Assembly: GCF_014204415.1 (NCBI RefSeq)
Contig: NZ_JACHLE010000001.1
Location: 62,001 to 126,000, forward strand
From: Chryseobacterium defluvii
GTDB taxonomy: Bacteria; Bacteroidota; Bacteroidia; Flavobacteriales; Weeksellaceae
DNA: 64,000 nucleotides
Reading direction: 5' to 3'
In this document: positions 37,601 to 46,870 of the stretch, in pieces
How the letters are laid out: each line of letters opens with the position of its first letter
Position numbering within the stretch: position 1 is the first letter of the stretch
The notes under the pieces: model-generated
Databases searched by the model: none
Told to the model about the DNA's origin: nothing
What the model saw: the letters and a program-made list of their open reading frames with translations, nothing else
Program-made: the position numbers and the translations under genes

Positions 37601-37924
37601 GAAATTCCCGGCGCAGATACGAGGTTGTATGCAGATATTTTGAAAGAAACTCTCAATAAATTTATCAGCCCGTGGGCGTACAGCGGTCTTGATATTGATT
37701 TTGCAAAAAAAATAGAGCTTTCCGCACTCATCCAGTTGATCGATAATCAGAGTTTTGTGGATTATGTGGTCGATTTTCAGGTGAATCAGCTGATCCTTGA
37801 TGATACGGAGAACATCGTGAAAAGAACCATATCAGACGTAAAAGAGATCGTTCCGCAAACCGATTATACTTTATTTATTCCTAATGATGTACATGAAATA
37901 GAAGAACTTAAAAACAACTGCTAA
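34646..37924 (+). CDS. eCIS baseplate protein, large (Pvc11/gpJ-like)
   Basis: The 1092-residue protein matches in position and size the large baseplate J-like wedge subunits of Bacteroidota eCIS. Recognisable parts are a helical N-terminus (about 20-230), a strand-rich middle, and a C-terminal segment (RIRNRVTELCSPHVRLCVKPPVLEKI, YRIKCLNHYRYD) that looks like the gpJ wedge domain. No catalytic motif is seen. Four bases separate it from gp25 and two from the next baseplate gene. Confidence 0.8.
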   Translation: MENCSSKISIHQGMGTTQSNRFLPALETDYFLLEERKEVDHIVLAQKMSDYLRYFNEFNLEQGNWSLFFAWESTAVLAKIFTWNIQEYGKRYENGRKLIPLISDNEGQKEILKKIFEGLQKDFTRLAEKVTTLDNAINVKEFLTGSRITIENQFNALLLKINNENSIITLISSYQFNKSVQQLFGLLLHWKNTTEEPLRQQLENYPAHSPHYALFLAFLKLLGIAKNHLNEFTKRHLDFYYKEILQLLPEKANPDYVHLLIEPFAQAGTFLLPEKTIFPAGKNSLGKNKFYASTSDQVVNSIKIKSFLSHHTDNDVWRKTDLFPLNGTNTPFSAFPVSAENTRTGLLLASPLFYLRGGTRTITLKLDTQNLSPDVFEFWITGEKKWIEIGLKELTQDKSIQLTIPATEKAIVPFDQKIHDGDIINTSHPILKIIPKNNTSAVKCSSLSVKINVTGLKNFMVSTDTGVVDINKPFKPFGDFPKNGNGFTIGCNEFFVKKGAVAQFSIDTNVSTFHSNVNQQISALNDNLSVAKTTAKAQLLEMEEMTASINHIVSQELTILSGTFISAVDASTLFEMKDGHFTKAADNFSSTYTNSYPVKEYLEDVIPDKKSISGYIRIQLDDPAYEKEKFLQDYIAAAKTASPVLPTVPVIQSIMMNYSVAHTYTFKDSDNALNPIEYYHLLPFGHQKFTPKSSLSLIPSLPQQGEIYIGLENAQAGNGLSILFQMAEGTANPRKEPAKISWKYLSNNEWKTIDSHDIGDETLGLLQSGIVKLTLPEFDNSQTTVLPASLFWIKISVEGLDRICHFVGIHEQALKAVLFDFENNGSYFLEMTPQGTVSKLYQPHPSVKKVKQPYSSFGGKKQEDDSLLYQRSSERLRHKQRAITSWDHERIILQEFPEVYRIKCLNHYRYDTGNVSNVSAGYVTLIPIARSLSSSAVWEWKPLLSLSTLQRIRNRVTELCSPHVRLCVKPPVLEKIQIRCKVKYREIPGADTRLYADILKETLNKFISPWAYSGLDIDFAKKIELSALIQLIDNQSFVDYVVDFQVNQLILDDTENIVKRTISDVKEIVPQTDYTLFIPNDVHEIEELKNNC

Positions 37925-37926
37925 CC

Positions 37927-40900
37927 ATGAATCCTACATATTACATACCATCAGAAAGAATACTGAAACCCTCGCAGGATTATGAATTGTTGCGCAAAGA
38001 AGGACTAAAGTATGTCGAAAAACTCGGAAATAAGCTGTGGACAGATTATAACGCCCACGATCCAGGGATCACGATCCTGGAAGCATTGTCTTTTATGATC
38101 ACAGAATTGGGCTACAGAACAGATTTCGATATTAAGGATCTTTTGGCTGACAAAAAAGGACAGATCCGGAACCAGTCGTTTTTCACAGCCAGGGACATCA
38201 TGACCAATGCGCCGCTGACAGAACTGGATTACCGGAAGCTTTTAATTGATATTGAAGGCGTTTCCAATGCATGGTATCTGGCAACAAGAAAAGAAACTGA
38301 TCTTTACGGCTACAATCTGCCTCATAAAGCAGAGAAAAATATATACATCAATGTCTTGGAAGATAAGCTGAGCTTTACCTCAAAAGATAAGCACAATAAG
38401 CTTCTGGAACCATTATCCGTAAGAGGCTTAAGCAAAATAAAAATAGAACTGGAGGAAGATCCCGTTCTTGGAGATCTGAACACCACGGAACTGGAATTTG
38501 CCTTTTTAAACGGCGAAAAATGGGTGCAGGTAAAAATAACCCCTGATTTTTCTTCATGGAATGATCCGAAAGCGCTTCTCCTGAGCAAAATGGACAAGCC
38601 AACAAAGATCAAAAACAAAAAAGTAGAAATAAAAGACAATGCCGTTACCATCACGGTTGTACGGACTACCCAGGTCAATGACATCCTGAAATTTACCGTA
38701 CAGCCTTTTAATCCAGGAGAAATTAACGAAGTAAAAGAACACTTCAGTACCGAAAAGCCTATTTGTGAGATCATCACCTTATTAAAAAATAAAAAAGAAA
38801 AATCGGACCGTATTTTCAGAACGGTTCAGCAAAGGCTGCATCAGAACAGGAATCTTACGGAAGATTTCCTATGTTTGGAAACCATTGGAACTGTTGAGGT
38901 AAGCTTTTGTGTAGATGTGGAACTGGCTTCGGAAACCGATTCGGTGGAAGTGATGGCCCAGATACAGATGGCCATTGAAAAAGTACTGAATCCTCCTGTA
39001 CGTTTTTACACCCTGTCACAATTGATGGAGCAGGGACTGAATTCTACAGAAATTTTTCTGGGCCCGAAACTGGAACACGGCTTTTTAAAAGACGAAGAGC
39101 TTAAAAAAGCACAGCTGCCTAAATGCATCCATGCTTCGGATATTATTGCTGCCCTTATGGAAATTAAAGGAGTGGTTTCAGTGGAAAACCTTCTGATGAC
39201 AGCCTACAATGATCTGGGACAGCCTATTGCAGGAAGTACCAACCAAAAATGGTGCTTACAGCTATCCGGGGAAGAAAAACCAATTTTTTCCGGTGAAAGA
39301 TCAAAAATATTGTTATTCCAGAAAAATATTCCCTTCCTTTTGTCTGAAAACAATCAGATGCTGGTAGATCAGAAGGTACAGCAGCTTAAAGCACAGATAC
39401 AGAATTACAAGCTGTACTCAACCCAGGATGATTTGCCTGTTCCATCAGGACAATTTTACCAATTGGATGAGTATTACAGCATTCAGGAAGAATTTCCTAT
39501 AACCTACGGCTTGGGCAAAAACCAGCTTTCCGATAAAGTTCCGGAAAAAAGAAAAGCCCAGGTAAAACAGCTTAAAGCCTATCTTCATTTTTATGATCAG
39601 GTATTGGCAGATTTTTTCAGCCAGCTGTACCATGCTAAAAATATATTTGACCTAAAACCAATTCAGCAGACCTATTATCCTAATTACCTGAGTATAGACC
39701 CGAAAACCGGAGAAGATTTCTACGGAAAAGAAATATACGGTGATGATTTTCAGAATAAGCTGTTACTCGGAGAAACGGAATTTGATATTTCTTTAGAAGA
39801 AACACGATCTGTTTTTTATGACAGGAGAAACCGGGTTTTGGATCATTTAATGGCCCGTTTCAGTGAGAGCTTTAATGATTATGTCTTTATGATGTATCGT
39901 GTAAGCCAGGATGCAGGCGGGTTGGGGGAGTTATCCTTTCAGCCGCAGGATCTCATTAACGATAAAGAAGCATTCATAAAAGACTATGCAGAAACCAGTT
40001 ATAAAAGAGGATTGGGAATAGACTACCTGTATGCGGAGATTACCCAGAATGCATTTGATTTTCAGGATTTCTGGGATACCGACCACAGAGGCGGATACGA
40101 AAGAAGAGCCGCAAGATTATTAGGTATTAATAATATCGGACTCAGAGATATCGTCACCGAAACTGAAGTACAGGCCCAATGGACATTACCACTAACAATA
40201 GATAATGAAAGTGTGGTCTGCAAGATCGTACAGCCGGCTACAGACCTGGAAGAAAAATGGAAATGGGCACAGCAGAATCTGCTTAACCCAACCGTTTATT
40301 TCAGCCATAAGCAGGGCAGTAAGTTTTATATCTATTTAGGAATAAAGCCTAAAAAAATAGCCACTATAGATAAGACATTTACGAGCAGCCGGCAGGCATC
40401 AGAATTTCTTTATAAGCTGATGCAGGCGCTCAATGAGGCGTATGAAAACTTTTATTGCCTGGAGCATATCTTATTAAGGCCTTTCCCTCATTTGGACAAT
40501 GATACCGAAGATCTGCTGACCGTCTGCCTGAAAGACGACTGTAAGGATGAAGCTAATAATGATCCATACTCATTCAAAGCAACCATTGTTTTGCCGGGAT
40601 ATCTGTCAAGATTTAAGAATATTACCTTCAGAAGGTATGCAGAACAGATCTTCAGGCAGGAAGCACCGGCTCATGTACTGCTGAAAATCTGCTGGGTAAA
40701 CTCAAAAGATATGGAGGAATTCCAGATAGCCTATAAAAACTGGCTGGAGAGTTACAGGATTTTCAGACTCAGATATTGCAGCAAGACCCTTATTAAAAAA
40801 GACTATATCAACTTTACCAAATATCACAAAATTCTGCTTGCCAAGCTTAAACAGCTCAACACCATCTATCCTGAAGGAAATTTATATGACTGCCAGCTCA

Positions 40901-40953
40901 GCGAAACCAATAACCCCATCATATTAGGAAGCACTTCATTAGGAACCCTTTAA
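37927..40953 (+). CDS. eCIS baseplate protein, second large wedge (Pvc12-like)
   Basis: The 1008-residue protein has the N-terminal signature KLWTDYNAHDPGITILEALSF found in gpJ-like wedge proteins (WTDxNxHDPGxTLLE). A long mixed domain follows, then ETSYKRGLGIDYLYAE and a C-terminal stretch with FRRYAEQIFRQEAPAHVLLKI. Together with the preceding protein it would form the sixfold baseplate wedges. Confidence 0.85.
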   Translation: MNPTYYIPSERILKPSQDYELLRKEGLKYVEKLGNKLWTDYNAHDPGITILEALSFMITELGYRTDFDIKDLLADKKGQIRNQSFFTARDIMTNAPLTELDYRKLLIDIEGVSNAWYLATRKETDLYGYNLPHKAEKNIYINVLEDKLSFTSKDKHNKLLEPLSVRGLSKIKIELEEDPVLGDLNTTELEFAFLNGEKWVQVKITPDFSSWNDPKALLLSKMDKPTKIKNKKVEIKDNAVTITVVRTTQVNDILKFTVQPFNPGEINEVKEHFSTEKPICEIITLLKNKKEKSDRIFRTVQQRLHQNRNLTEDFLCLETIGTVEVSFCVDVELASETDSVEVMAQIQMAIEKVLNPPVRFYTLSQLMEQGLNSTEIFLGPKLEHGFLKDEELKKAQLPKCIHASDIIAALMEIKGVVSVENLLMTAYNDLGQPIAGSTNQKWCLQLSGEEKPIFSGERSKILLFQKNIPFLLSENNQMLVDQKVQQLKAQIQNYKLYSTQDDLPVPSGQFYQLDEYYSIQEEFPITYGLGKNQLSDKVPEKRKAQVKQLKAYLHFYDQVLADFFSQLYHAKNIFDLKPIQQTYYPNYLSIDPKTGEDFYGKEIYGDDFQNKLLLGETEFDISLEETRSVFYDRRNRVLDHLMARFSESFNDYVFMMYRVSQDAGGLGELSFQPQDLINDKEAFIKDYAETSYKRGLGIDYLYAEITQNAFDFQDFWDTDHRGGYERRAARLLGINNIGLRDIVTETEVQAQWTLPLTIDNESVVCKIVQPATDLEEKWKWAQQNLLNPTVYFSHKQGSKFYIYLGIKPKKIATIDKTFTSSRQASEFLYKLMQALNEAYENFYCLEHILLRPFPHLDNDTEDLLTVCLKDDCKDEANNDPYSFKATIVLPGYLSRFKNITFRRYAEQIFRQEAPAHVLLKICWVNSKDMEEFQIAYKNWLESYRIFRLRYCSKTLIKKDYINFTKYHKILLAKLKQLNTIYPEGNLYDCQLSETNNPIILGSTSLGTL

Positions 40954-40964
40954 AATACATTACC

Positions 40965-43949
40965 ATGAAAGCATATACCCCATCCAAATATCCCGTTTTT
41001 GAAGCAGACCAGGTGCTCAGTCAAAAACATTTGAATCGTGCCATAAGTTACCTGGAAGAACAGGACAGGCTTACCCGTGTGGGAGGTATCGGAATCGGAA
41101 TTCTTTGCGGCCTGGAGATCTCACATCCGAAAGCCAACCAGATCACTATAAGCTGCGGAACCGCAATTACTTCTTTGGGGTATCAGATCCAGTGGGAAGA
41201 GCAGACCTTCAGTTATTATCATCCGGTAGAATTGTCTCCCGATTTTCTGGCTCCCGTGTATATAGACGGCGAGTATTTGGATAAGGTTTTGCCTCATACC
41301 AAAATATATGAGCCGTTGAAGAATTCTATAGAATTGCTCCCGACGAATACGCTGGAAGGGGACAGGATTGCCATTCCGGACCAGTTTTTTGAGAATAAAA
41401 TTGTTGTTCTTTTACTGGAAACTTCGCTCATAGATGAGAAAAACTGTGTCACAACCAATTGCGACGACAAAGGCAAAAGACTGGAGTTTAAAATAAGGCC
41501 TTTGCTGGTTTCGGTAGATAAATCGAATGCTTTCCTGTTTCCTGAATATCCGGAAGTCGTTTCACTGGAAAAGATTTGCCTGCCAAGGTATAATGTGCCG
41601 AATACTCAGCTGGTGACCGGATCACAGGTACTGAATGAATTTAAAAAAATCATAGCCAATCCCATCATTGAAGATTTATCAAATAAGATAGGCAGTGCTT
41701 ACAACAATTATAAGCCGATCATTAATAACAATGCCGGCCTCAATGTATTAAGCAGTGTGAAAACCAGTCTGGAAGCCGTCATTAATGCCAATAAGAACAG
41801 CATCAATGTGCAATACCTATGGGACTGGATCTTCGATATATCCTTTGCTTACAATGAAATTGTGGAATTTAGTGCCCAAAACCCGTCCTTATGCTGTGTA
41901 GATGAAAGTTTATTCCCTTTTCATGTTGTATTAGGAGAAGCTGACGATTCAGGAACTGAATACAGGACACCTTTTTTCTCGACGCAGAACAGTTCAGGCA
42001 AGAATAATAAGAAAAAACAGGAGCTGACCTTATTGTTTGAAAGGTTGGTTCACATCATAAAATCCTGGAAAATACAGAATAACGGCATTAAAGTGACGCC
42101 ATCCCTATACGGGAACATTCCGCTTTCCGGAAAATCAATACCATTCTATTACGATCATATTTTAGAATTAAATAAAAAATGGAGTCCTAAAAAAACGATC
42201 AGGAATAGAAATAACGAAATACTCTCGTATCACTCCGAAGTTGCCAATTACACTTCTTTGGATTGTGTAAAAAAACCTTTGCTGTATGACATCGAACCCT
42301 ATAATTTCTTTAGGATCGAAGGGCATTTAGGTAAAAAATACGCAGATGTGGTTGAAGAACTTACTATCATTAAAAACAGCTATAATCTTCCCTTTAAAAT
42401 TACAGCCCTGAATGCAGTGGATTATATCGGAAAAGAACTGGATATATCCAAATTTCAGGGCCGTTGGGATGATCTGGAAACAGATTATGACCTGGCGAGG
42501 AAAAGGCTGTATAACATTACGGAGTTTGTCATCAACTGGATCAATCAACGCAGAACGACTTTGGTTCAGCAAAACCTGCTGACCAATTCAAGCATAGACA
42601 GCTTTAAAAATATCCTTCAGCAGATCAAGAATTTATTAACCAATGATCTAAAGGATTTTCTGCCGAATTTCATAAGCTTCAATGAAGTTTTCAAAGAGCT
42701 TAACCAGATCTTCCTGATGCACAGGTTCTGTATCCAATTCCTTAATAATGACAAATTATCGATGATTGCAGAAGACCTGATAGACCGTTTTGATGATATT
42801 AACGAGCTGTTTCTGGAAGATCCTTTTGCCGTTATTTTTGAAGAATCACAGATCAGGTGGAAAACCATCTTCAAAGATCTTTTCCTTTCAACCTTTATCC
42901 AGAAACATCCGGGAATGGAACATAAAGCCGGAGTTACAAAAGGAGGGACTTTCATATTGGTATATGTTGACAGCTCAGTATTTAAGCCCAAAGCACCTGT
43001 GAAATACTTCCAGCTGCTAGAATCCATAAAGATTTATAAGCAGGGCTTTAATCTGGAAGAAAGTGTGATGCAGGATATCACATCAAGCATTAAATTCAAG
43101 GATTATACCTCCCAGATTGTAAATCCACCCATAGAAGAGCTGGATAAATGCAAGCAGGAAACAGAAAACATAAAGGCCAACATCCTGAAACTGGCAGATT
43201 ATAATATGTCACCGGCCTATACAAAAGAAATGAAAACCTATTTATTAGGAAACCTGTCTTATGCCATGCAGTATTATAATCCGAATCAGCAGCCTCAGGA
43301 AATTCCTAATCAGCAATTGGTGATCGCCGACTTTTTCCTTCCTTATTTATGCTGTGGAGACGGAAATACGGTCGAAATAAAAATTGAGAAAAAAGAGCCT
43401 TTGGCCATTTCCCTCAATACCTTAAAATACTGCAATACCGATGATAAAGAATATGAAGTGGTCATCAAAGGAAAATCCGGCGGAACTTTCTTGGGAACAG
43501 CAAAAGATGCGGTGATTAAAAGAAGTGATAAATTTTTCCTTCAGCCTGGTCATGCATCTATAGCAACACCTGCAAAATATACTTTACAGTATGAAAGTGA
43601 AGGAGAGCTGAGCAATACTTTGGAAATTGAAATATCCAAACCACAACAGATCTCAAACTGGAGTGGGGCCAGAACCCTTCAGGATATCAGAAGTTTTGAT
43701 TTTACCAATGCTGCCCAGGAAGATACTCATCAGTATGAGATAGATTTCGGAGATAAATCTGAAAAAATAACTACTGATAAAAAAGTGATCAGCCATACCT
43801 TCCCTTTCAATGAAAGAGTGAAAGCATTCACGGTAATCATCAAACAACTTGGGGAAATATGCGAAAACAGCCAGAAAATTACGGTAAACGCGGTAGGAGA
43901 TTTTAACAATCCCGATTTTGATGAAAAAGATTTTTACACTCAGAAATAA
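40965..43949 (+). CDS. eCIS-associated PKD-domain protein (possible fibre or baseplate periphery)
   Basis: The 994-residue protein begins with YPVFEADQVLSQKHLNRAISYL and GIGIGILCGLEI, an N-terminal module found in baseplate-linked proteins of Bacteroidota eCIS. The long centre is helical. The C-terminus (about 910-985) has a PKD-like beta-sandwich with EIDFGDKSEKI and SHTFPFNE. PKD domains are usually surface or adhesion modules, so a role in target binding at the particle periphery is possible. No classical trimeric tail-fibre gene is seen in the locus, which fits this idea. The role is inferred. Confidence 0.7.
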   Translation: MKAYTPSKYPVFEADQVLSQKHLNRAISYLEEQDRLTRVGGIGIGILCGLEISHPKANQITISCGTAITSLGYQIQWEEQTFSYYHPVELSPDFLAPVYIDGEYLDKVLPHTKIYEPLKNSIELLPTNTLEGDRIAIPDQFFENKIVVLLLETSLIDEKNCVTTNCDDKGKRLEFKIRPLLVSVDKSNAFLFPEYPEVVSLEKICLPRYNVPNTQLVTGSQVLNEFKKIIANPIIEDLSNKIGSAYNNYKPIINNNAGLNVLSSVKTSLEAVINANKNSINVQYLWDWIFDISFAYNEIVEFSAQNPSLCCVDESLFPFHVVLGEADDSGTEYRTPFFSTQNSSGKNNKKKQELTLLFERLVHIIKSWKIQNNGIKVTPSLYGNIPLSGKSIPFYYDHILELNKKWSPKKTIRNRNNEILSYHSEVANYTSLDCVKKPLLYDIEPYNFFRIEGHLGKKYADVVEELTIIKNSYNLPFKITALNAVDYIGKELDISKFQGRWDDLETDYDLARKRLYNITEFVINWINQRRTTLVQQNLLTNSSIDSFKNILQQIKNLLTNDLKDFLPNFISFNEVFKELNQIFLMHRFCIQFLNNDKLSMIAEDLIDRFDDINELFLEDPFAVIFEESQIRWKTIFKDLFLSTFIQKHPGMEHKAGVTKGGTFILVYVDSSVFKPKAPVKYFQLLESIKIYKQGFNLEESVMQDITSSIKFKDYTSQIVNPPIEELDKCKQETENIKANILKLADYNMSPAYTKEMKTYLLGNLSYAMQYYNPNQQPQEIPNQQLVIADFFLPYLCCGDGNTVEIKIEKKEPLAISLNTLKYCNTDDKEYEVVIKGKSGGTFLGTAKDAVIKRSDKFFLQPGHASIATPAKYTLQYESEGELSNTLEIEISKPQQISNWSGARTLQDIRSFDFTNAAQEDTHQYEIDFGDKSEKITTDKKVISHTFPFNERVKAFTVIIKQLGEICENSQKITVNAVGDFNNPDFDEKDFYTQK

Positions 43950-43972
43950 TAACCATCTAAAATAAAAATATC

Positions 43973-44542
43973 ATGGCAACAAGAGCTGACGTAGTCACAA
44001 AAATAGCAGCAATTAACGATAGCGGAAATAATACTGCAAGAGAAGTACGCGATGTACTTACAGGTTTACTTGAGTATACAGAAACGGTACCTGTCCCTGG
44101 TTCAGGTTCCGATGTTGATTTTTATCATTATTGGGAGCCCACTTCCATAAGTGATCCGAAAGGAGCCCAGCTTTGGTACTCGTTCAAGGGGATCAGCAAG
44201 CAGACGGTTAACTTTACCTTCAGGCTTTTGATAAAAGAATCCAATTCAAACAATTTTAATTTCCCGCTTAATGAAAAACTGGCGAAAGAGTTGCGCTCAA
44301 TTTTTCTGACACCGAAAAATATGGTCAATCCTATGTCTTTTACGGTATCTTTAAATAACGCCAATCCGTCTACAGGAGGAGCAGCCAACCCGAGAACCTG
44401 GACCATGTATCTGTTCCTTAAAGAGAATACCCTTAATATGATGCTGGCAAAAGAGAAAATGCTTCAGGATGGTATAAAAGCCGGCGATGAAGTATTCACA
44501 TCCATCCATTTCCATTGTCCGGAATTTGAGTTTGAAAAATAA
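43973..44542 (+). CDS. Conserved eCIS-linked protein of unknown role
   Basis: The 189-residue protein starts with ATRADVVTKIAAINDSGNN, a short helix module, and continues with a compact beta domain (YHYWEPTSISDPKGAQLWYSFKG, NFTFRLLIKESNS). There is no signal peptide or catalytic motif. Its place between the PKD protein and the tape measure suggests a particle component. I do not recognise the family beyond that. Confidence 0.7.
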   Translation: MATRADVVTKIAAINDSGNNTAREVRDVLTGLLEYTETVPVPGSGSDVDFYHYWEPTSISDPKGAQLWYSFKGISKQTVNFTFRLLIKESNSNNFNFPLNEKLAKELRSIFLTPKNMVNPMSFTVSLNNANPSTGGAANPRTWTMYLFLKENTLNMMLAKEKMLQDGIKAGDEVFTSIHFHCPEFEFEK

Positions 44543-44547
44543 TTGAG

Positions 44548-46029
44548 ATGCATCTTCTTCAGCAGCATATCATGAATGTTCAGTGCTCATCCCAACCTTT
44601 GGGAAAAGAGATACAGAACACATTATCTGATGTGTTGGAGAAAGAATTTTATCCTAAGCTGGAGATCTTACTTGACAAATATTCTGTAGAAAATTATACA
44701 TGGACAATAGATCAGTTAACAGTTGAACTGCCTGCTGTTTCTCCTAAAGAATGGAAAAAAGAATTGGTCAACCAGTCATTGACCCGGATAGAAGACTATC
44801 TGAAGAATCATTTCCGGGAGGTAAGCCACAATGGCAATGAAGAAATTTTAGAAAAGCTGGGCTTTGAAACAGTAGCTTTCCACTCTGTGAATTTATTGAT
44901 CGGATATTTAAAAACAGGGATAATTGCGGAGAACTCATTCTCCGGTAACATCAATGAAATAGTAAAAGCAATAGAAATTTCCGGGGCTTTTATCGAAAAG
45001 CTCCTTAAAGTATTTCATAGCCATAAAAAAGCTTTTATACGTTATTATTTCAATATTCCTGATTTTTTCCGGGAAAAAATAAAGGTCGAAATGATCGGTT
45101 ATCCGGATGCTTCTGGCCCATTGAGCGGGTTCATTAATTTCTTCAAAGCCGAAATTGAGTTCTCTTCTGTGGAAGAAATGGAACATTGGGTAGAAAATTC
45201 AGGACTGTATTCTGAAAGAACAGAAGAAGATGATGATACATTGTCAGGCAAAAAATACAATATAGAAAATCAGGAATTCAGTAGGGAAAATGAACGGGAC
45301 ATACAGAATGAAGAAGGCGAGCATCTGGAACTCAATAAAAACAATAGAAAAACCGGCAGTCAGGAGACACACAAAGGTAATAATGACGGTGGAAATGAGG
45401 AAAATACACAAAATAAGAAAACAGAGAAAAAAAGCAATCAAAAAAACGGGAATAATAAGGATGTGGAGAATAATTCCACGACTGAAAAACAGGAAATGAG
45501 CAGCTCCATATTGATGGCTTCACCTCTTTATGTAGAAAATGCAGGATTGGTGATTCTGCATCCGTTCCTTTCAACCCTTTTTAAAAAACTGGATATGTGC
45601 CATGATGAAGCTTGGACAGATAAAAAAAGCCAGCATAAAGCTATTTTGTTAACTCAATATTTAATTACCGGTCAGGAAATTTTCTTTGAAAATGAATTGG
45701 TTTTAAATAAGCTTCTTTGTGGTTTCCCGATTGATGAGGTAGTGAATACCAGGCAGAAAATAAGTAGAAAAGAAAAAGAAACCTGTAATGACTTATTACT
45801 AGCCGTAATAGAGCATTGGGCCATGTTGAAAGGCAGCTCCGTAAGTGCCCTCCGGGAGACTTTTTTACAAAGGGCGGGAAAGCTGTCAGCCGGATCAGAA
45901 TCTCATTTCCCTGAATTATGGGTTGAAGAAAAAGGAGTGGATGTTTTGTTATCGGGCTTACCGTGGGGAATAGGAATGATCCAGACACCCTGGATGGAAA
46001 ATTATATGAATGTTTATTGGACCTATTAA
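44548..46029 (+). CDS. eCIS tape-measure protein
   Basis: The 493-residue protein matches the contractile injection system tape-measure family: HLLQQHIMNVQCSSQ start, the LDKYSVENYTWTIDQLTVEL module near 45-65, a long helical region, a low-complexity Asn/Glu/Lys segment (about 225-325) and a conserved C-terminus (LVILHPFLSTLFKKL, WGIGMIQTPWMENYMNVYW). It sets the tube length inside the sheath. The variable charged middle is where length differences between species occur. Confidence 0.87.
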   Translation: MHLLQQHIMNVQCSSQPLGKEIQNTLSDVLEKEFYPKLEILLDKYSVENYTWTIDQLTVELPAVSPKEWKKELVNQSLTRIEDYLKNHFREVSHNGNEEILEKLGFETVAFHSVNLLIGYLKTGIIAENSFSGNINEIVKAIEISGAFIEKLLKVFHSHKKAFIRYYFNIPDFFREKIKVEMIGYPDASGPLSGFINFFKAEIEFSSVEEMEHWVENSGLYSERTEEDDDTLSGKKYNIENQEFSRENERDIQNEEGEHLELNKNNRKTGSQETHKGNNDGGNEENTQNKKTEKKSNQKNGNNKDVENNSTTEKQEMSSSILMASPLYVENAGLVILHPFLSTLFKKLDMCHDEAWTDKKSQHKAILLTQYLITGQEIFFENELVLNKLLCGFPIDEVVNTRQKISRKEKETCNDLLLAVIEHWAMLKGSSVSALRETFLQRAGKLSAGSESHFPELWVEEKGVDVLLSGLPWGIGMIQTPWMENYMNVYWTY

Positions 46030-46062
46030 AATAAAAATAGTTATCTGTCGACCAGCACTTTG

Positions 46063-46070
46063 TATTTTTG
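46063..46070 (+). promoter_or_regulatory. Candidate -7 box ahead of the hydrolase-effector section
   Basis: TATTTTTG matches TAnnTTTG exactly and lies in the 160-base gap after the tape-measure gene, 120 bases before the chitosanase ATG. It is one of the longer gaps in the locus. No convincing -33 box was found. Confidence 0.4.
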
Positions 46071-46189
46071 CTAAGACGAATACCTTTGCTCATTTAAAAG
46101 CAGGCTTATAGTAAAAATAACTGGCTTTCTTTACGATAACAAAAAGCATACGGTATTTTTATAGACAAACTAAAATAAAAACAAGTAAA

Positions 46190-46864
46190 ATGATAACAGC
46201 ACCGCAAAAATCAAAAATACTACAGGTTATCAATGTTTTCGAAACAGGAAGTAAAGAAGGAAAGTATGATACCCTGGTTATCTATGCTGACGGTAAAAAT
46301 GGAAGCCGTCAGATCACATATGGCAGAAGCCAGACCACCGAGCAGGGAAATCTGAAAGCCCTGATAGAAATGTATATTTCAAAAAACGGTCTTTTCTCTG
46401 ACCAGTTCAGGACTTTCGTAAGTTTAATAGGAAAACAGAGCCTGGTTGATAATACAGTATTTAAAAACTTATTAAGAAGATCAGCTCGTGAAGATAGTAT
46501 CATGAGAAAATGCCAGGATGAATTTTTTGATATTTTGTATTACCAGCCGGCATTGCATTTCTTTCAGAAAAACAAGTTTACCCATGCATTAAGTATGCTG
46601 GTGATCTATGACAGTTACATTCATTCCGGAAGTGTTCCCGCTTTTTTAAGAGAAAGATTCCCTGAAAACACCCCTTTAAACGGAGGAAACGAAAAAAAAT
46701 GGATCACTCAGTATGTGAATACAAGACATCATTGGCTGGAGAATCATTCCAGGCAGATATTGCGGAAAACCATTTACAGGACAAAATGTTTTAAAAATCA
46801 GATTACTGACGGTAACTGGGACCTGTCCAAAGAAATTGTAGCCAATGGTGTAAAAATAAAGTAA
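46190..46864 (+). CDS. GH46 chitosanase-like glycoside hydrolase
   Basis: The 224-residue protein has the GH46 pattern: ILQVINVFETGSKEGKYD with likely catalytic Glu18, then YADGKNGSRQITYGRSQTTEQGNL with likely Asp34, and the helical lysozyme-like body (LVIYDSYIHSGSV, WITQYVNTRHHWL). GH46 enzymes share the lysozyme fold and cut beta-1,4-linked glucosamine polymers. No signal peptide is present, so it would travel with the particle rather than by Sec. It may replace the lysozyme domain that phage gp5 spikes carry, to open a cell wall during penetration. Its substrate is inferred. Confidence 0.78.
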   Translation: MITAPQKSKILQVINVFETGSKEGKYDTLVIYADGKNGSRQITYGRSQTTEQGNLKALIEMYISKNGLFSDQFRTFVSLIGKQSLVDNTVFKNLLRRSAREDSIMRKCQDEFFDILYYQPALHFFQKNKFTHALSMLVIYDSYIHSGSVPAFLRERFPENTPLNGGNEKKWITQYVNTRHHWLENHSRQILRKTIYRTKCFKNQITDGNWDLSKEIVANGVKIK

Positions 46865-46870
46865 AGGAGT

